Assembly: GCA_019096155.1 (NCBI GenBank)
Contig: JAHCVI010000001.1
Span: forward strand, 6,200,001-6,264,000
Direction of reading: 5' to 3'
Length of the DNA: 64,000 bases
Source of the DNA: Staphylotrichum longicolle
Lineage: Eukaryota > Ascomycota > Sordariomycetes > Sordariales > Chaetomiaceae
The stretch's first letter is position 1. The number at the start of each line of letters is the position of its first letter. Under the pieces are notes generated by a model. It saw only the letters and a list, made by a program, of their open reading frames with translations. It was not told where the DNA came from and searched no databases. Of this stretch, positions 21,931 through 32,321 are shown piece by piece. Position numbers and translations under genes: made by a program.

Positions 21931-23565
21931 CTACACTGAAAGGTACTGCTGTGTACGGGGTGCGAGGTACCGTAGCCGCGGAGTTGTGTTGCCTGCATGG
22001 GGGGGTATGCACTTGGCGTCCTTAGCCACCAAGGATAACCAGGGTCCTCGTCCGATGTTGGTCTTGCGTTGCATTTGACATATTTCTTTGCCCCGGGAGG
22101 GGATTTTTCGATTTCGATTTGGGCTAAGTGGCAGTGGGTCAGCAGTCAGCAGTGCCTTTCTTTTTTGTGTTCGCAACTTCCGCGTTGGGTGTTTGGGCAA
22201 CTCCGTTCCTTCCACCTTGGACTCCTGGGGGTGTCAACCGGGAAGCCATGGCGCTGGCCTGCATGCCGCAACTTCCAGCTTCATTGAATTGCCTGATTGT
22301 TTCAAGCCAGAGTGGGCTGTGTTCTGCTTCGTGGCGTGGTGCGAAAGCGCGATCGGGATTGCCTAATGCACGCCATGGCACCAGTGTCTGTCCGCCTCGA
22401 CTGTTTAGCGTCAGCCACCGTGATATATCTGCAATAGCTGTGCTCTTCTTGGGCCAACTGATTTGCACGGGTGCATCGATTTTCCATCCGCAAGCAGAAG
22501 CGCACCTCGTCTTGACGCACTCGGAATCTGAAATCTGACGAGCCGATCCACGCGACCCTGGTACATCCGAAGCCTTCCCTCATCCGACCCTTCCCCGCTC
22601 CCATGTCGACGACACGGGATGGACCCTTGTCCCTGTACTTGTCTGGATGGAGACTGAGGATCAGGGCTAAGCCGCATGTGCTGACGATCGAGCCCTGCAG
22701 TGAAGAGCGATAGGGACCCCACGGGGACACACTGGACACACTGAACCCACAGGCAGATATGCGTGCGAGAAGGGTCGTGGATGGCCGTTATCACAGTGAC
22801 AGTTCCATCTCGGCCGCGGGAAACCCGTTTGCATGCGCCAGGGGATCTGTCCAGTCGAGGGTCGTTGGACTCTGCTCATTCTCTTTGTCATGACAGTCTT
22901 GGCCGGTACCCGAGACACGAGACTTGGTCCCCGAAAACGCGGGCCGAGAGCGAGAGCACAGCTTAGCGCCGACCCGGAACTTAGGGTGGCTCTTCCCGGG
23001 AGCCTGGGCCGGGACTTGGGCTACACTAGTTATCGCTCCTGATTGCCCACCCGACCCCAAGGTTGCCCAGATCGCCAAGCCGACGATCCCAGGCAAAATT
23101 CCCTAGATCTGGTGAGCGCCGGGGTGGAGGTTCGGTGATTTGGGGGAGACGGCCAGCTGGCTGGGTGTGCCACAGGACTAGGGGAGACCTGCAGGTTTTA
23201 GGAGCTGTCCGCCCGGCCCAACCAAAAAGAGCGCCCTGCAGTCGGCGACCCTCAGAACGAGGTCGAAACTCGTTAGTAATGGCTAGAACGAAGTTGCCTC
23301 ACCCTCCCATTTTCCCTCAGAAGTGAGAACTGACCGGTCTCAGAGATGTGGCGTGAGGCGTCCAATGGCCAGCGCAGCAGCTCTCCCAGCGCGATGGCAC
23401 AGAAGGAATCCTACATCAGCCCATCTCGCAGCAAGCGCTGTACATACAAATCTCATGCCTTGACTCGCACCGTTCCCGTTCTGGCTTTCCCATGCTCTGC
23501 CTGCAATGCAAATGGCACACGCTTGATCGACGAGACGAATGTGTGTTGTGCCGTTTGCTCCCATC
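21931..23565. other. Gene-poor region upstream of the bZIP gene
   Basis: No gene supported. The final few hundred bases presumably hold the promoter and leader of the bZIP gene; an in-frame ATG at 23539 lies nine codons upstream of the chosen start. Confidence 0.5.
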
Positions 23566-24570
23566 ATGTCATCTGTCGAGACCCAGAATCTCCATGACTG
23601 GTACCAGGAGGGTTATCCAACTGGTCTCGGCGATTGGATCAGTGACGCAGACCTTCTCACATGCGTCCTCGATCCGACTACCGCCTACGCCCCCGCCCCG
23701 GGAGATAGTGTTGGCATTATAGGTCACCCAGCGCACCTCCCAGTCTTCCTTGGCCCCAACCAGACACCAGACGGATGGCATCAATATGCAGGAGCAGACC
23801 AACACTACCCGCAGACGCCTATGGACGCTATCCACGGGGTGCAGTACCCTGGAGCGATCGACACCACCACAACCGCCGCGACGATGGTTATGCAGGACCC
23901 GAGTCCCTGGGTCGCTACCCCGTGCGTACCGAACATGCTGTATTCAGCCGCCCCGGAGGCACCGCCACCAGACGTGACACACGCGTGTTTTCAAGTCGTA
24001 CAGCAACCCCTCGCTCCCAGTCTTCCGGGGCCGCCTCTTCTCGGCCCGCAACCGCCAATCGTGCACCATGAGTCTCCGATGAGCGAACCGATTGGGTGTC
24101 CGCAACAACACAGTTACTTGTGCGCCTCCAAGCGAGCGAACAGCTCCGAGCTCCCGGACTGGCAACTCCTCAAGCACGAGCGGAAACGGGCAGGGCGCCG
24201 CGCCGTCGAGATGAGACACCGGAGGAAGGAGCGGGAGGACCACGAAAAGATCGAGACGACGTCCAAGCGGTTGCAGGGTCTGCACGCCAACCTCGTAGCC
24301 GAGGAGCGTGCCCTCAAGGAGGAGAAGCTCAGCCTTATGGGCCAGCTGTTGACGCACGCCCACTGCAACGACAGCGCCATTGCCGAGTATCTGTCGTACG
24401 CTCCGAAACAGATGTGAGTCTTTTTTTTTCTCGGCCTGTGGCTTTCCCCCTGCGCGCGTGCGTTCCACGTGGTGTTGACAGTGCCCATGGACAGTGTCAA
24501 GAAAGCGAGAGAACAGCACCTCTTGAGTGCTCAAGGTCAGAGAGCTGGGTCGGCACCACCGGCGGTATAG
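23566..24570 (+). CDS. bZIP-type transcription factor with atypical basic region
   Basis: Probable nuclear DNA-binding regulator. Start at 23566 (A at -3, giving MSSVETQNLHDW) is preferred over the ATG at 23539. Residues 1-200 are disordered, rich in P, Q, T and H. Residues about 203-227 form a basic region (KHERKRAGRRAVEMRHRRKE) that lacks the canonical N-x-x-A-A-x-x-C/S-R core of bZIPs. It is followed by a zipper with leucines at 236, 243, 250 and 257, exactly seven apart, and by HCNDSAIAEYL, the Cys-containing tail seen after many fungal zippers. The frame could stop at TGA 24417, but a perfect GTGAGT donor at 24414 and an ACAG acceptor at 24494 allow a second exon 24495-24570 ending GSAPPAV (307 residues). 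That exon is inferred. The specific regulator is not recognised. Confidence 0.75.
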
Positions 24571-25978
24571 GAGAGCAGCGCTTGATACCCCTTTGGCTTT
24601 TCTTTCCTGTTTCTTGCGTTATATTTTGGCTCTCCCCATGTTTCTCTAAACTCTGGTCTTAGTTTTCTGGGGAGGGGGGAGGGCAAAGGTGGCTGGGGCT
24701 CAATATTGGTAATCATTTCAGATGCTTCCACAGAATCTAGGGCGCTCGGGGTCTGGGCGGCAGGATGGAAGGGGGATGGCGGATGGGAGCATGCGACCTG
24801 GACTGACATGGAGACCACTTTCGGTTGAGACAAGCACATTTCCGCTTGATAGCAGCGAGTTGCCGCTTTCTTTGCGCCTCCTGTCCTTCTAACTCACGAG
24901 AGTTAAGCGTCAGGCCGATCAAGACACAAACCACAAAGGGTCGAGGGTAGTCGGGGGATGTCCAAGACTGAACTAAACTTGCTAGTACACGATAATGTAA
25001 GGATCTGGTTTTAGTCACCAAAGTGCTTCGAAATGGCTTCCTGCTTCGTCGTGACACAATGCGAGTATCAGAGACCTCGATGCCTCTCCGAGCGAGCAAA
25101 CGGACGAGATGCGGATTCGGGCATCTGATCTGTGTGCTTTGGAAGGGAGCATCGGCGTTTGCCAACAGGGATTTCCCGTCCTTAAGAAAATACCATACAA
25201 GGCAGGATGCATTTGTGTGTGCAGCTCCATCGTAGATCTCAAAATACGCATTAACTATAACGTGCGGCATGTAGCATTCGGCTCCAGCTTTGGCCTAGGG
25301 ACGGGAGTGACGGACGGGAGCACGGGAAGATCTCGCAGGAATCCACAACACCAACTGTCTGGGGCAGGCACACCATCCCCACTAAAAACCCTGGCATTCT
25401 TGGGCCAGTTTTAGCACTCCCGCCTGGTGCCCGCAGCGCAACAGGCCTGCCGGGTGACTCAAACGCTGAATCTCGGCAAGGAGGCGGCGTTCAGTCACTG
25501 AATCCTGTTCCAACAGTTGCCCCTCAAACGCGGAGTAGCATTGTGTCCCCCGGTTGAGGACGCACGACGATTGTCGGTGTTGTATAATTAGAACAAAATT
25601 CTGCCTGTGAAATGAGTTTGCATTCCCTACAAAACAGTTCTTTCCCTCAGCCTGGGGTTTTTTTTTCTTTTTAAACGCGTGCGTTTCCCATTTGACTGAG
25701 CACACACGTTTTGGGACTGTGTTTCTTCACCAGGGAGACCGCCCTCACACCTGCACCCACCTTCCCGGCTTCATTCTCCAACTTCGCGTTCACGACAGGG
25801 CCGATTCTTCCACACCCGGGAGTAGCAAACTCTTTCAGGTTTGCATATCCGCAAAAACAACAAGAGCGGACCTTTCTTTCTCGACAAACAGATCCCGGCC
25901 AATCAATACCCCCGCGTCGCGACTAGACTGCCAAGGGACACGCGTACACCCCGGACCTTGTTTACAGCGACTATCAGA
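24571..25978. other. Intergenic, no gene recognised
   Basis: About 1.4 kb of mixed composition with only short frames. It includes the 3' flank of the bZIP gene and the promoter of the RNA cyclase gene. Confidence 0.5.
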
Positions 25979-27317
25979 ATGAAGGAGAAAAGTTCAGTCA
26001 TCGAGCTTGACGGCCGAACCGGCGAAGGCGGCGGCCAGCTCGTGCGCATCGCGTGTGCTTTGGCCGCGGTCGCGACCCAACCGGTCCGCATCACCAATGT
26101 GCGCGGCAACCGTGAAGGTCCTCGTGGCGGAGGTTCGTTGACTTACACACCGACCGACTTACACTCAGCCTTGAATTCACGCCGAGAAACTAACAACCAA
26201 ACCAGGCCTCAAGTCCCAGCACGTCACCGCCATAGACTACCTGGCCCGGGCTACCCAAGCTGAGGTCGAGGGCCTGTCAGTCGGCAGTCACACCTTGGAG
26301 TTCCACCCGCGCGAACGCCCCTCGGCTCTCATGTCGCGCAACATCAAGATCGCCGCCGACTCGCCCGCCGCGTCGACCATGCTGATCTTCCAGGCCGTGT
26401 TCCCGTTCCTCCTGCTCGCGGGCAACGACAAAGGCGAGCCCATCACGCTGGAGATCTCGGGCGGCACCAACGTCTCCTTCTCCCTGTCCTACGAGTATCT
26501 GGACCAGGTGCTGCTCCCGACGCTGCACGACGCCTTCGGCATCGCCGTCGAGCGCAAGCTGCTCGCGCGCGGCTGGAGCCTGGGCAAGCAGCAGCGCGGC
26601 CGCGTCGAGTTCAAGTTCAAGCCGCTCAAGCCGGGCGAGCCGCTCAAGTTCAAGGGCGAGGGGGTTGTGTACGGCGGCGACGGTCCGCTGCCGGTCGTGG
26701 AGGACGTCGAGACGATCGACGTGTCGATGATTGTCCCTGCCGCGATGCACGACGCCATGATGGAGGCGCTCGTCGAGGATCTGGAGCAGCTGTTTGACGG
26801 CGTCGAGCCCAACTTCAAGGTTGTGGAGGACAGCGCTGCCGACTCGCGCATCTATGTCCTTCTTGTCGCGCAGGCCGGTCAGGTCCGCTGGGGTCGGGAT
26901 ATCCTCACGTCGATGCCCAAGAAGGCAAAGGGTAAAGGCGCCGCGCCGACCCCAAGCTCGTTCTGCGCCACCATCTCGCGCAAGCTCTGCAAGGAGCTGT
27001 ACGAAGAGGTGTCGATGGGCGGGGTTGTGGATGAGTTCCTGCAGGACCAGCTGGTCATCTTCCAGGCGCTGGCCGAAGGCCGCACATCGTTTCCTCGGGC
27101 CGAGGCTAAGGACAGTCTTGAGCAGGCGATGAAGGAGCTGAAGCTGGGAGAGCACAAGATGCGCAAGGAGAAGGCCGGGAAGCCATTTGGCGACGGAAGC
27201 ACGCACACGACCACGGCGCGCTGGGTCACGGCCGAGTTGCTGCCGACTGTCGGATGGTACAACAAGGGCACCTTCTGCGAGGGCGTCGGCATGCACATGG
27301 ATGCGGTGAAGAAATAA
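25979..27317 (+). CDS. RTC1: RNA 3'-terminal phosphate cyclase (RtcA family)
   Basis: Predicted to convert RNA 3'-phosphates to 2',3'-cyclic phosphates through an adenylylated enzyme intermediate; roles in RNA repair or processing are known for the family. Exons 25979-26132 and 26206-27317 (intron with CTAAC branch site, 73 bases) give 421 residues. Visible motifs are DGRTGEGGGQLVRIACALAA at 11-30, RGNREGPRGGGLKSQHVTAI across the splice junction, and GGTNVSFSLSYEYLDQVLLP. The C-terminal ARWVTAELLPTVG segment includes a nearby histidine (in STHTTTARW) that may be the nucleophile position. The family splits into true cyclases and the ribosome-biogenesis protein Rcl1. This sequence looks closer to RtcA because of the C-terminal histidine region, but an alignment is needed to be certain. 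The symbol is descriptive only. Confidence 0.85.
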
Positions 27318-27600
27318 GCCAACACGAGGTCGGGCTCGCGGCAGTAGCAACTGCTAATTCCCTTCTTCATCGGCGTTAGGTTCGTTCTGGGATGGTTTAT
27401 CTGGTCATGTTTCGGGTTTCTTAAGGAGCGTTAGTTACTGATACCCCGTCATAACAATGACACCAACACATCCCCCACAAACAGAACGACGCCCAAAAAA
27501 GTGAAAGCCGCTGGGCGTATGGAAGACTCACTGTGCATGGAGATCCACAGCCCTAAATTGGCATGCATTCATTATCATTATTTTGTTTTCCCCATATCGC

Positions 27601-29250
27601 TCATCTATGACGCTCATATGCCTCGGCCTCCTTCTGGCGAGCTTCGACCAGCTCAATCACCTCTGGGCTGTAGAGATCCTCGAGAGTCTTATCACCGTGA
27701 AGCACCTCCTTCTGATGCCTCACGGCCTCCTCTTTGGTCATGCACACCAGGTCGCGGAGGCGGAGGTTGGACGACTTTTGCTCAGCATTGCCTTCTCCGA
27801 TGCGAATCAGGGTAGTCTCCTGGGGCTTCTTCCACCGGATCAGCATGAGCTTCGTGGGAATTCCAGTGACGGCACTCCTCCCCCGGAACGCCTCTTCCAC
27901 CAAGAAGCAGATGTCGCCCGGAGTGATGGGACCTTGAAGACCGATGCAGACGTCCGTCCGGCCGCCCTCGATGCTGCGGACGATCTTTTCCTCGCTGGCC
28001 TGTACGTACGCCAGGATGGCCTCGTACATCTTGTCGCGAGCCTTGGCCGGCTGGTAGTCCATTGGGTAGCCTGAAATGATTAGCAGAACTGATGAATGCT
28101 ATCGGGGCGCTTCGACTCACCTGTAATCTTGAGAATTACGTGGTTCGCGCCGTAAACAGCCGGCATAGTACCTAGAACAGGCAAGATCCGCACCCGAAAC
28201 TCTGGCAACACACCAAGGTCGCCCACCGACCCTTTCTGAAACTCCTCCTCAGCTAGAGGCAGCAGCGCGCCCTTCCCGGCACCCATCTTCTCGGTCGAGT
28301 ACACCACCGGAATCCCACTGTGGACGCCCAGCAGTTTCAGCCTCCTCCTCGTCGCCCTCGACAGCCCGTCCTCAAAGCTCGCCCCGATATCCCCCACCAT
28401 CACCCTCGTCGGGTCGCTCTTGGTGCCGGCTCCCATGGCCGAGATCACCGGCAGCCCGTGGTCATGGCAATACTTGAGCAGCTCGACCTTGCTCTCGATA
28501 TTGTCAATCGCATCGATCACAAAGTCCGGCCGCCGCGCGGCGTCCCCCTCCCACCCTTGCAGCAGCTGCCCCGCCACCTGGCCATCAAACTTTTGCAACC
28601 TCAAGTCGAACCGCACCCACGGCGTCACCGCCACCAGCCGCCGCTGCAGGCACTGCACCTTGGGCAAGCCCACGTCCGCCAGCGTGGCCACGGCGTGCCG
28701 GTTCAGGCTGCTCAGCGTCACCTGGTCAAAGTCGATCAGGCGGATGCGCGACACGCCGGAGCGGGCGAGCGTGGCGCACGCGTGGCTGCCGACGCCGCCG
28801 CACCCGACGATGACGACGAACGAGTTGCGCAGGCGGGCCAGGCCGTCGTCGCCGAGGAAGACGCGGTTGCGCGCGAGCTGCTCGAGGATGAGCTCGTCGT
28901 CAAAGTCGCCGTTTTGCGCGCGGTGGGCGAGGGCTTGGTTGTGCTCGTCTTTCTTTGTCCGGTTTGGGGAGGGGGCCGATGCGCGTTACCTGGGAAGAGG
29001 GGGAAGGCCGGGGTTAGTGGTGGTTGCAGGATGGAGGGATCATGGGTCGGTCCGGATGAGAAGGGGGTGGTGGGTGCTTACTGATTGGAGCGCCGGCTCG
29101 GTGTCGCTGGCTGGGGAATGGATTCCTTCAGGCGGGAGACGTCGCCTTGCTGGAGGCGCTGGTAACTGAGGATTGCGCCGGCGGCGACGGCGGCCGAGAC
29201 CACGGCGGTTGCTGCCAGTTGCACCTTGGGTTGGATGTGAGGGAAGCCAT
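27601..29250 (-). CDS. TCD1: TCD-type tRNA threonylcarbamoyladenosine dehydratase, 5' end apparently broken
   Basis: ThiF/E1-fold ATP-dependent enzyme that cyclises t6A37 to ct6A in ANN-decoding tRNAs; the fungal proteins are anchored in the mitochondrial outer membrane. Exons read as 29250-29082, 28989-28121 and 28070-27601. The core is intact: VVIVGCGGVGSHACATLARS (ATP loop), LIDFDQVTLSSLNRHAVAT, DFVIDAIDNIESK, VISAMGAG and a conserved C-terminal domain to AYERHR. Two lesions affect the start. The ATG at 29250 gives MASLTSNP, then leaves the frame; the expected membrane segment (KVQLAATAVVSAAVAAGAIL) is one base out, near a CCC run. Exon 2 then opens with an in-frame TAA (28988-28986). With one base added, all exon phases agree (503 codons), so the splicing is probably right. 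Either a recent pseudogene or assembly error. Confidence 0.8.
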
Positions 29251-30424
29251 TGTGTCGTCGTGGTGGGGGTGATGGGCTGCGGTGTTGAGTCAGAAGCGGG
29301 TTAACCTCATGCCCTTTAATACGGGAGGCAATTGAGTGATGAGGCGCCCAATTCGATGGTTGATGTCGGATATAGGTTGGATCGAAAATTCAATCCAGAT
29401 CTCGTCCGAGAAATCGAGGTTTCGTCATTATCAATCGGACAGGGGTAGCTCTGCCGGCCTGGTTCCACCGCTTTTGGATCTAACCTGGTCAGGCTTAGTT
29501 CATGGCTTGCTCCAAGCAGCCTCACTCCTCCCCGCACTCCCCATTTTCATCCCTCCAAACTGCAAACAACATGGTAAAGTTACCAGACTTGGACGTAAAA
29601 TGCGACTTGCAGGTCGTGATATTTTGCACCTTCACCTTGAATGAGGCGACGCTGTTTATTGGCACCCCGCACCTGCACAGGCGAGTGTCCCACTGGGCTG
29701 AATCAGTGCGTAAATCGATTCTGTCGAATCAAACCACAAGTTCCACAACCTTCAAGTCCTCTTCTCCCCGTTTTGTTCACATTTGGCCCCCAACCAGGCC
29801 ATGCGTCGATCGGAGCCAAGGCGCTCTCATTCAGCAACACGCACGGCTTTGCCCAAGCCCGACGCTTTGACGTTGCCCGTCATGGCGCTTCCTTGTTCAC
29901 AACATCCTAGGGGACTTTCTCTGTCATCCTTGCATTCAGTATCTCTAGCTGTTCCGGACGTTCCGTGTCAGGAGCCTTACACCTCATCTCGTTGTCCAAC
30001 GCTCCTTGGCGGTCTCGCAACACTTGTCGTTTTGACCCCATCATCTATCTTCCTGGTCCTTTACAGATGAAACTGCATGATCCCGCTGAACCTCCGCAAT
30101 TTGTGGAGAATCGTCCTAGCTGGACCCGCCATTCGGAGTCGCATTCGAGTTCGCTTCGAGAATGCCCACTTTTGGTCCAACCGGCTACCCCCATCATGAG
30201 CCTCGCATTCGGATCCGGGCTCACGGCCTAATGCCCTGCGCCAAGGGCTGCTGTGGTCACGCCCCGCATGCATGGAATATCAGGCTATCAGTCCAGGGGA
30301 CAGCCCCTCGTCCGCGTATTCGACCCTTCGAGACCCAACGTCAGGGTGCACCCCTCCTCTCTACCCCGCAACGAAGGAGATATGTCAGGGGCTGTGAGTG
30401 AGGACGCTGGCCAAGTATAAGAAG
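29251..30424. other. Divergent intergenic region TCD / SDR
   Basis: A 100-codon frame from an ATG at 29571 has no recognisable domain and is not called. A TATAAG element lies at 30415-30420, just before the predicted leader intron of the dehydrogenase gene. Confidence 0.45.
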
Positions 30425-30539
30425 GTATGTTTCGCCCCAACTTGGCACATTGAGTCCATCGAGAACAGAAACAAACTCGCAAGGTGTGCCAATCAAGTCT
30501 TGCTGAAGTCGAAGCTGTTTGAGACTGACGAGTCAACAG
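30425..30539 (+). other. Predicted 5' UTR intron of the SDR gene
   Basis: GTATGT donor at 30425, CTGAC branch-like site at about 30524 and CAG acceptor at 30537-30539, ending 20 bases before the start codon. Inferred from splice signals only. Confidence 0.5.
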
Positions 30540-30559
30540 CTTTGCCTCTTTCCAAAACC

Positions 30560-31342
30560 ATGGCTTCAGCTCAGGGCAAGACCGTCATCGTCACCGGTGC
30601 CGCCGGTGGTCTCGGCAAGGCCATCGCCACTGCCTTCCTCGCAGCAGGTGCCAATGTTGTCATCTGCGATGTCAATTCTCAGCGGATTGCCTCGGTCGAG
30701 GAGGAATGGAGCAAGTCCTACGCCGACAAGTTCCTCGCCCAGCAGACCGACGTCTCGGACGAGGCCGCCGTGCAGCAACTCATCGACGCTGCCGTCTCCA
30801 AGTTTGGCCGTCTCGACGTCCTCATCAACAATGCCGGCATCATGGACGACTTCTCGCCCGCGGGCGCTTGCTCCAAGGAGAAGTGGGACCGCGTCATGAA
30901 CATCAACCTCAACGGACCCTTCCTCACCACCAAGGCCGCCATCGCCCAGTTTGAGAAGCAGGAGCCCGCCGGCGGCATCATTATCAACATCGGTTCCGTC
31001 GCGAGCGTCCACGGCTTCAAGAGCGGCGCCGCCTACACCGTGTCAAAGGCCGCCCTCATGGCCCTGACCAAGAACACGGCCGGCTTCTACGGCGACAAGG
31101 GCATTTACTCCATCGGCCTGATGCTGGGTGGCATGCAGACCAACATCACCGACGCCTTCGGCCAGGGCATGCACATGGAGATGTTCCAGAAGATCCAGGC
31201 CTCACAGTCGCCGTTTGCCCCGGAGAAGCAGGTGCCGATTGAGTTGGTAGCCAAGTACTGTCTCTTCCTGTCGGATAGGGACATTGCGTCGTGTGCGAAC
31301 GGCTCGTGCAACCTTTTCAACAAGAACTGGCCCGAGGCATAA
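30560..31342 (+). CDS. Short-chain dehydrogenase/reductase (classical SDR)
   Basis: NAD(P)-dependent oxidoreductase with a single Rossmann domain, 260 residues, no intron in the coding region. The cofactor motif TGAAGGLG starts at 12, and an aspartate follows the second strand (D37 in CDVNS), which suggests preference for NAD. NNAG is at 90-93, catalytic serine S146 in NIGSVAS, and Y159-T-V-S-K163 is the active-site pair; N115 in NINLNG completes the tetrad. No targeting signal, so probably cytosolic. The substrate cannot be deduced; there is no biosynthetic cluster around it. Start at 30560 has the context AAAACC-ATGG, good for fungi. A 24-base G run begins 21 bases after the stop. Confidence 0.92.
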   Translation: MASAQGKTVIVTGAAGGLGKAIATAFLAAGANVVICDVNSQRIASVEEEWSKSYADKFLAQQTDVSDEAAVQQLIDAAVSKFGRLDVLINNAGIMDDFSPAGACSKEKWDRVMNINLNGPFLTTKAAIAQFEKQEPAGGIIINIGSVASVHGFKSGAAYTVSKAALMALTKNTAGFYGDKGIYSIGLMLGGMQTNITDAFGQGMHMEMFQKIQASQSPFAPEKQVPIELVAKYCLFLSDRDIASCANGSCNLFNKNWPEA

Positions 31343-31362
31343 GGTACGATTCTTTTGGAGCC

Positions 31363-31386
31363 GGGGGGGGGGGGGGGGGGGGGGGG
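31363..31386. repeat. Homopolymer of 24 G after the SDR stop codon
   Basis: Uninterrupted G24 followed by further G-rich sequence, within the expected 3' UTR of the SDR mRNA. It could form a G-quadruplex in RNA or DNA. Confidence 0.9.
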
Positions 31387-31757
31387 TGGGGTTTGGGGGG
31401 AAGCTTGGATTGTCATACCCCAGCAAGACACCTCTTACAGACAGTCACGATACCATCATACCGAAATACAAAAACAATTCAAGAAACACCAATTACAATT
31501 CATCCCCCACCAAGTGATGACTATCGCGACTACACTACACTGACTAAGAGGAGGCAAAGGAGAGTCGAGAACGAAGCAAGCCAAGAACCGAGCCCGCCAG
31601 CAACAAGACAGACTACCCAACAGTCTTTTATCCCCCCAAATCTTGCCGTATCCAAAAGGGGAAGAAAAGAAGACCCCCGAGCTGTCTGCCTGTCCATCAT
31701 CATCCCCTCTTCTCCTTCATTCTCTGCCACCCGAACACCCGCTTGGTGACCACCGCT
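31387..31757. other. Convergent spacer SDR / secreted protein
   Basis: About 370 bases, expected to hold the two 3' UTRs. No gene seen. Confidence 0.6.
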
Positions 31758-32180
31758 TTAGTAGCGGGGGACGCAGTACGGGCTGCCGTTCTGCCAGTTG
31801 TACTTGCACTCGGTGTTGCGCGAGCAGTAGCCGCCAAACTAGACACACACACACACTAGTCAGCAACCCTACCATTGACTCTCTTGACGGGCGAGGAATA
31901 AAACTTACGACCCAGCGGCCGGAAACGTCGCACACGCGCCAGCCGTTCTTGTTGACGGTGCACGAGTAGGTGCCCGGGCGGCACTCCTGCGGGCGCGGGG
32001 GAGGGGGAGGGGGAGGCGGGAACCAGCCCTGGGGCTGGGCCGCGGCGTCGGCCTGGGGGCGGCCGCGGCGGCCGGCTGGGCCTGCTCTTTCATGGCCATG
32101 TTGGTGGCGTCCATGTCGGCCTGGGGAGCCATGGCCGCGAGGGCGCTGGTGGCGAGGGCGATGACGGCGAAGAACTTCAT
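31758..32180 (-). CDS. Small secreted six-cysteine protein, reading frame broken by one base
   Basis: Exon 1 (32180-31909) starts MKFFAVIALATSALA, a clear signal peptide with cleavage near residue 16, followed by an Ala/Gln/Pro-rich segment. Exon 2 (31838-31758) follows a 70-base GTAAGT...TCTAG intron. The cysteine module spans the junction: ECRPGTYSC, WRVCDVSGRWV, then GGYCSRNTEC and NGSPYC, six cysteines that could form three disulfides. This pattern recurs in small secreted, effector-like proteins of ascomycetes. The signal-peptide frame and the cysteine frame differ by one base. The shift must fall at or near the CCCCC run (plus-strand G run about 32055-32059). With one base added, exon phases fit and the length is about 117 residues. 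The A/C-rich leader and TATA box suggest strong expression. Sequencing error is as likely as real loss. Confidence 0.75.
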
Positions 32181-32314
32181 CTTGATTGTTGGGGGGTTGG
32201 GTTGATTTGGTTGTGGTTTGGAAAGTTTGTTTTGAGGGTTGTGTGTGTGAAGATGTGTTGGAGGATGGTGGTGAGAGGGAAGAGATGGATGGGTTGGGGT
32301 GGAGAGAAGGGAGA
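32181..32314 (-). other. A/C-rich leader of the secreted-protein gene
   Basis: On the minus strand the bases before the ATG are almost free of G and end CAATCAAG-ATG, typical of the 5' UTR of highly expressed fungal genes. Confidence 0.5.
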
Positions 32315-32321
32315 ATATATA
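32315..32321 (-). promoter_or_regulatory. TATA box candidate (TATATA)
   Basis: Minus-strand GTATATATTC lies 135 bases upstream of the secreted-protein start codon. Confidence 0.5.
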
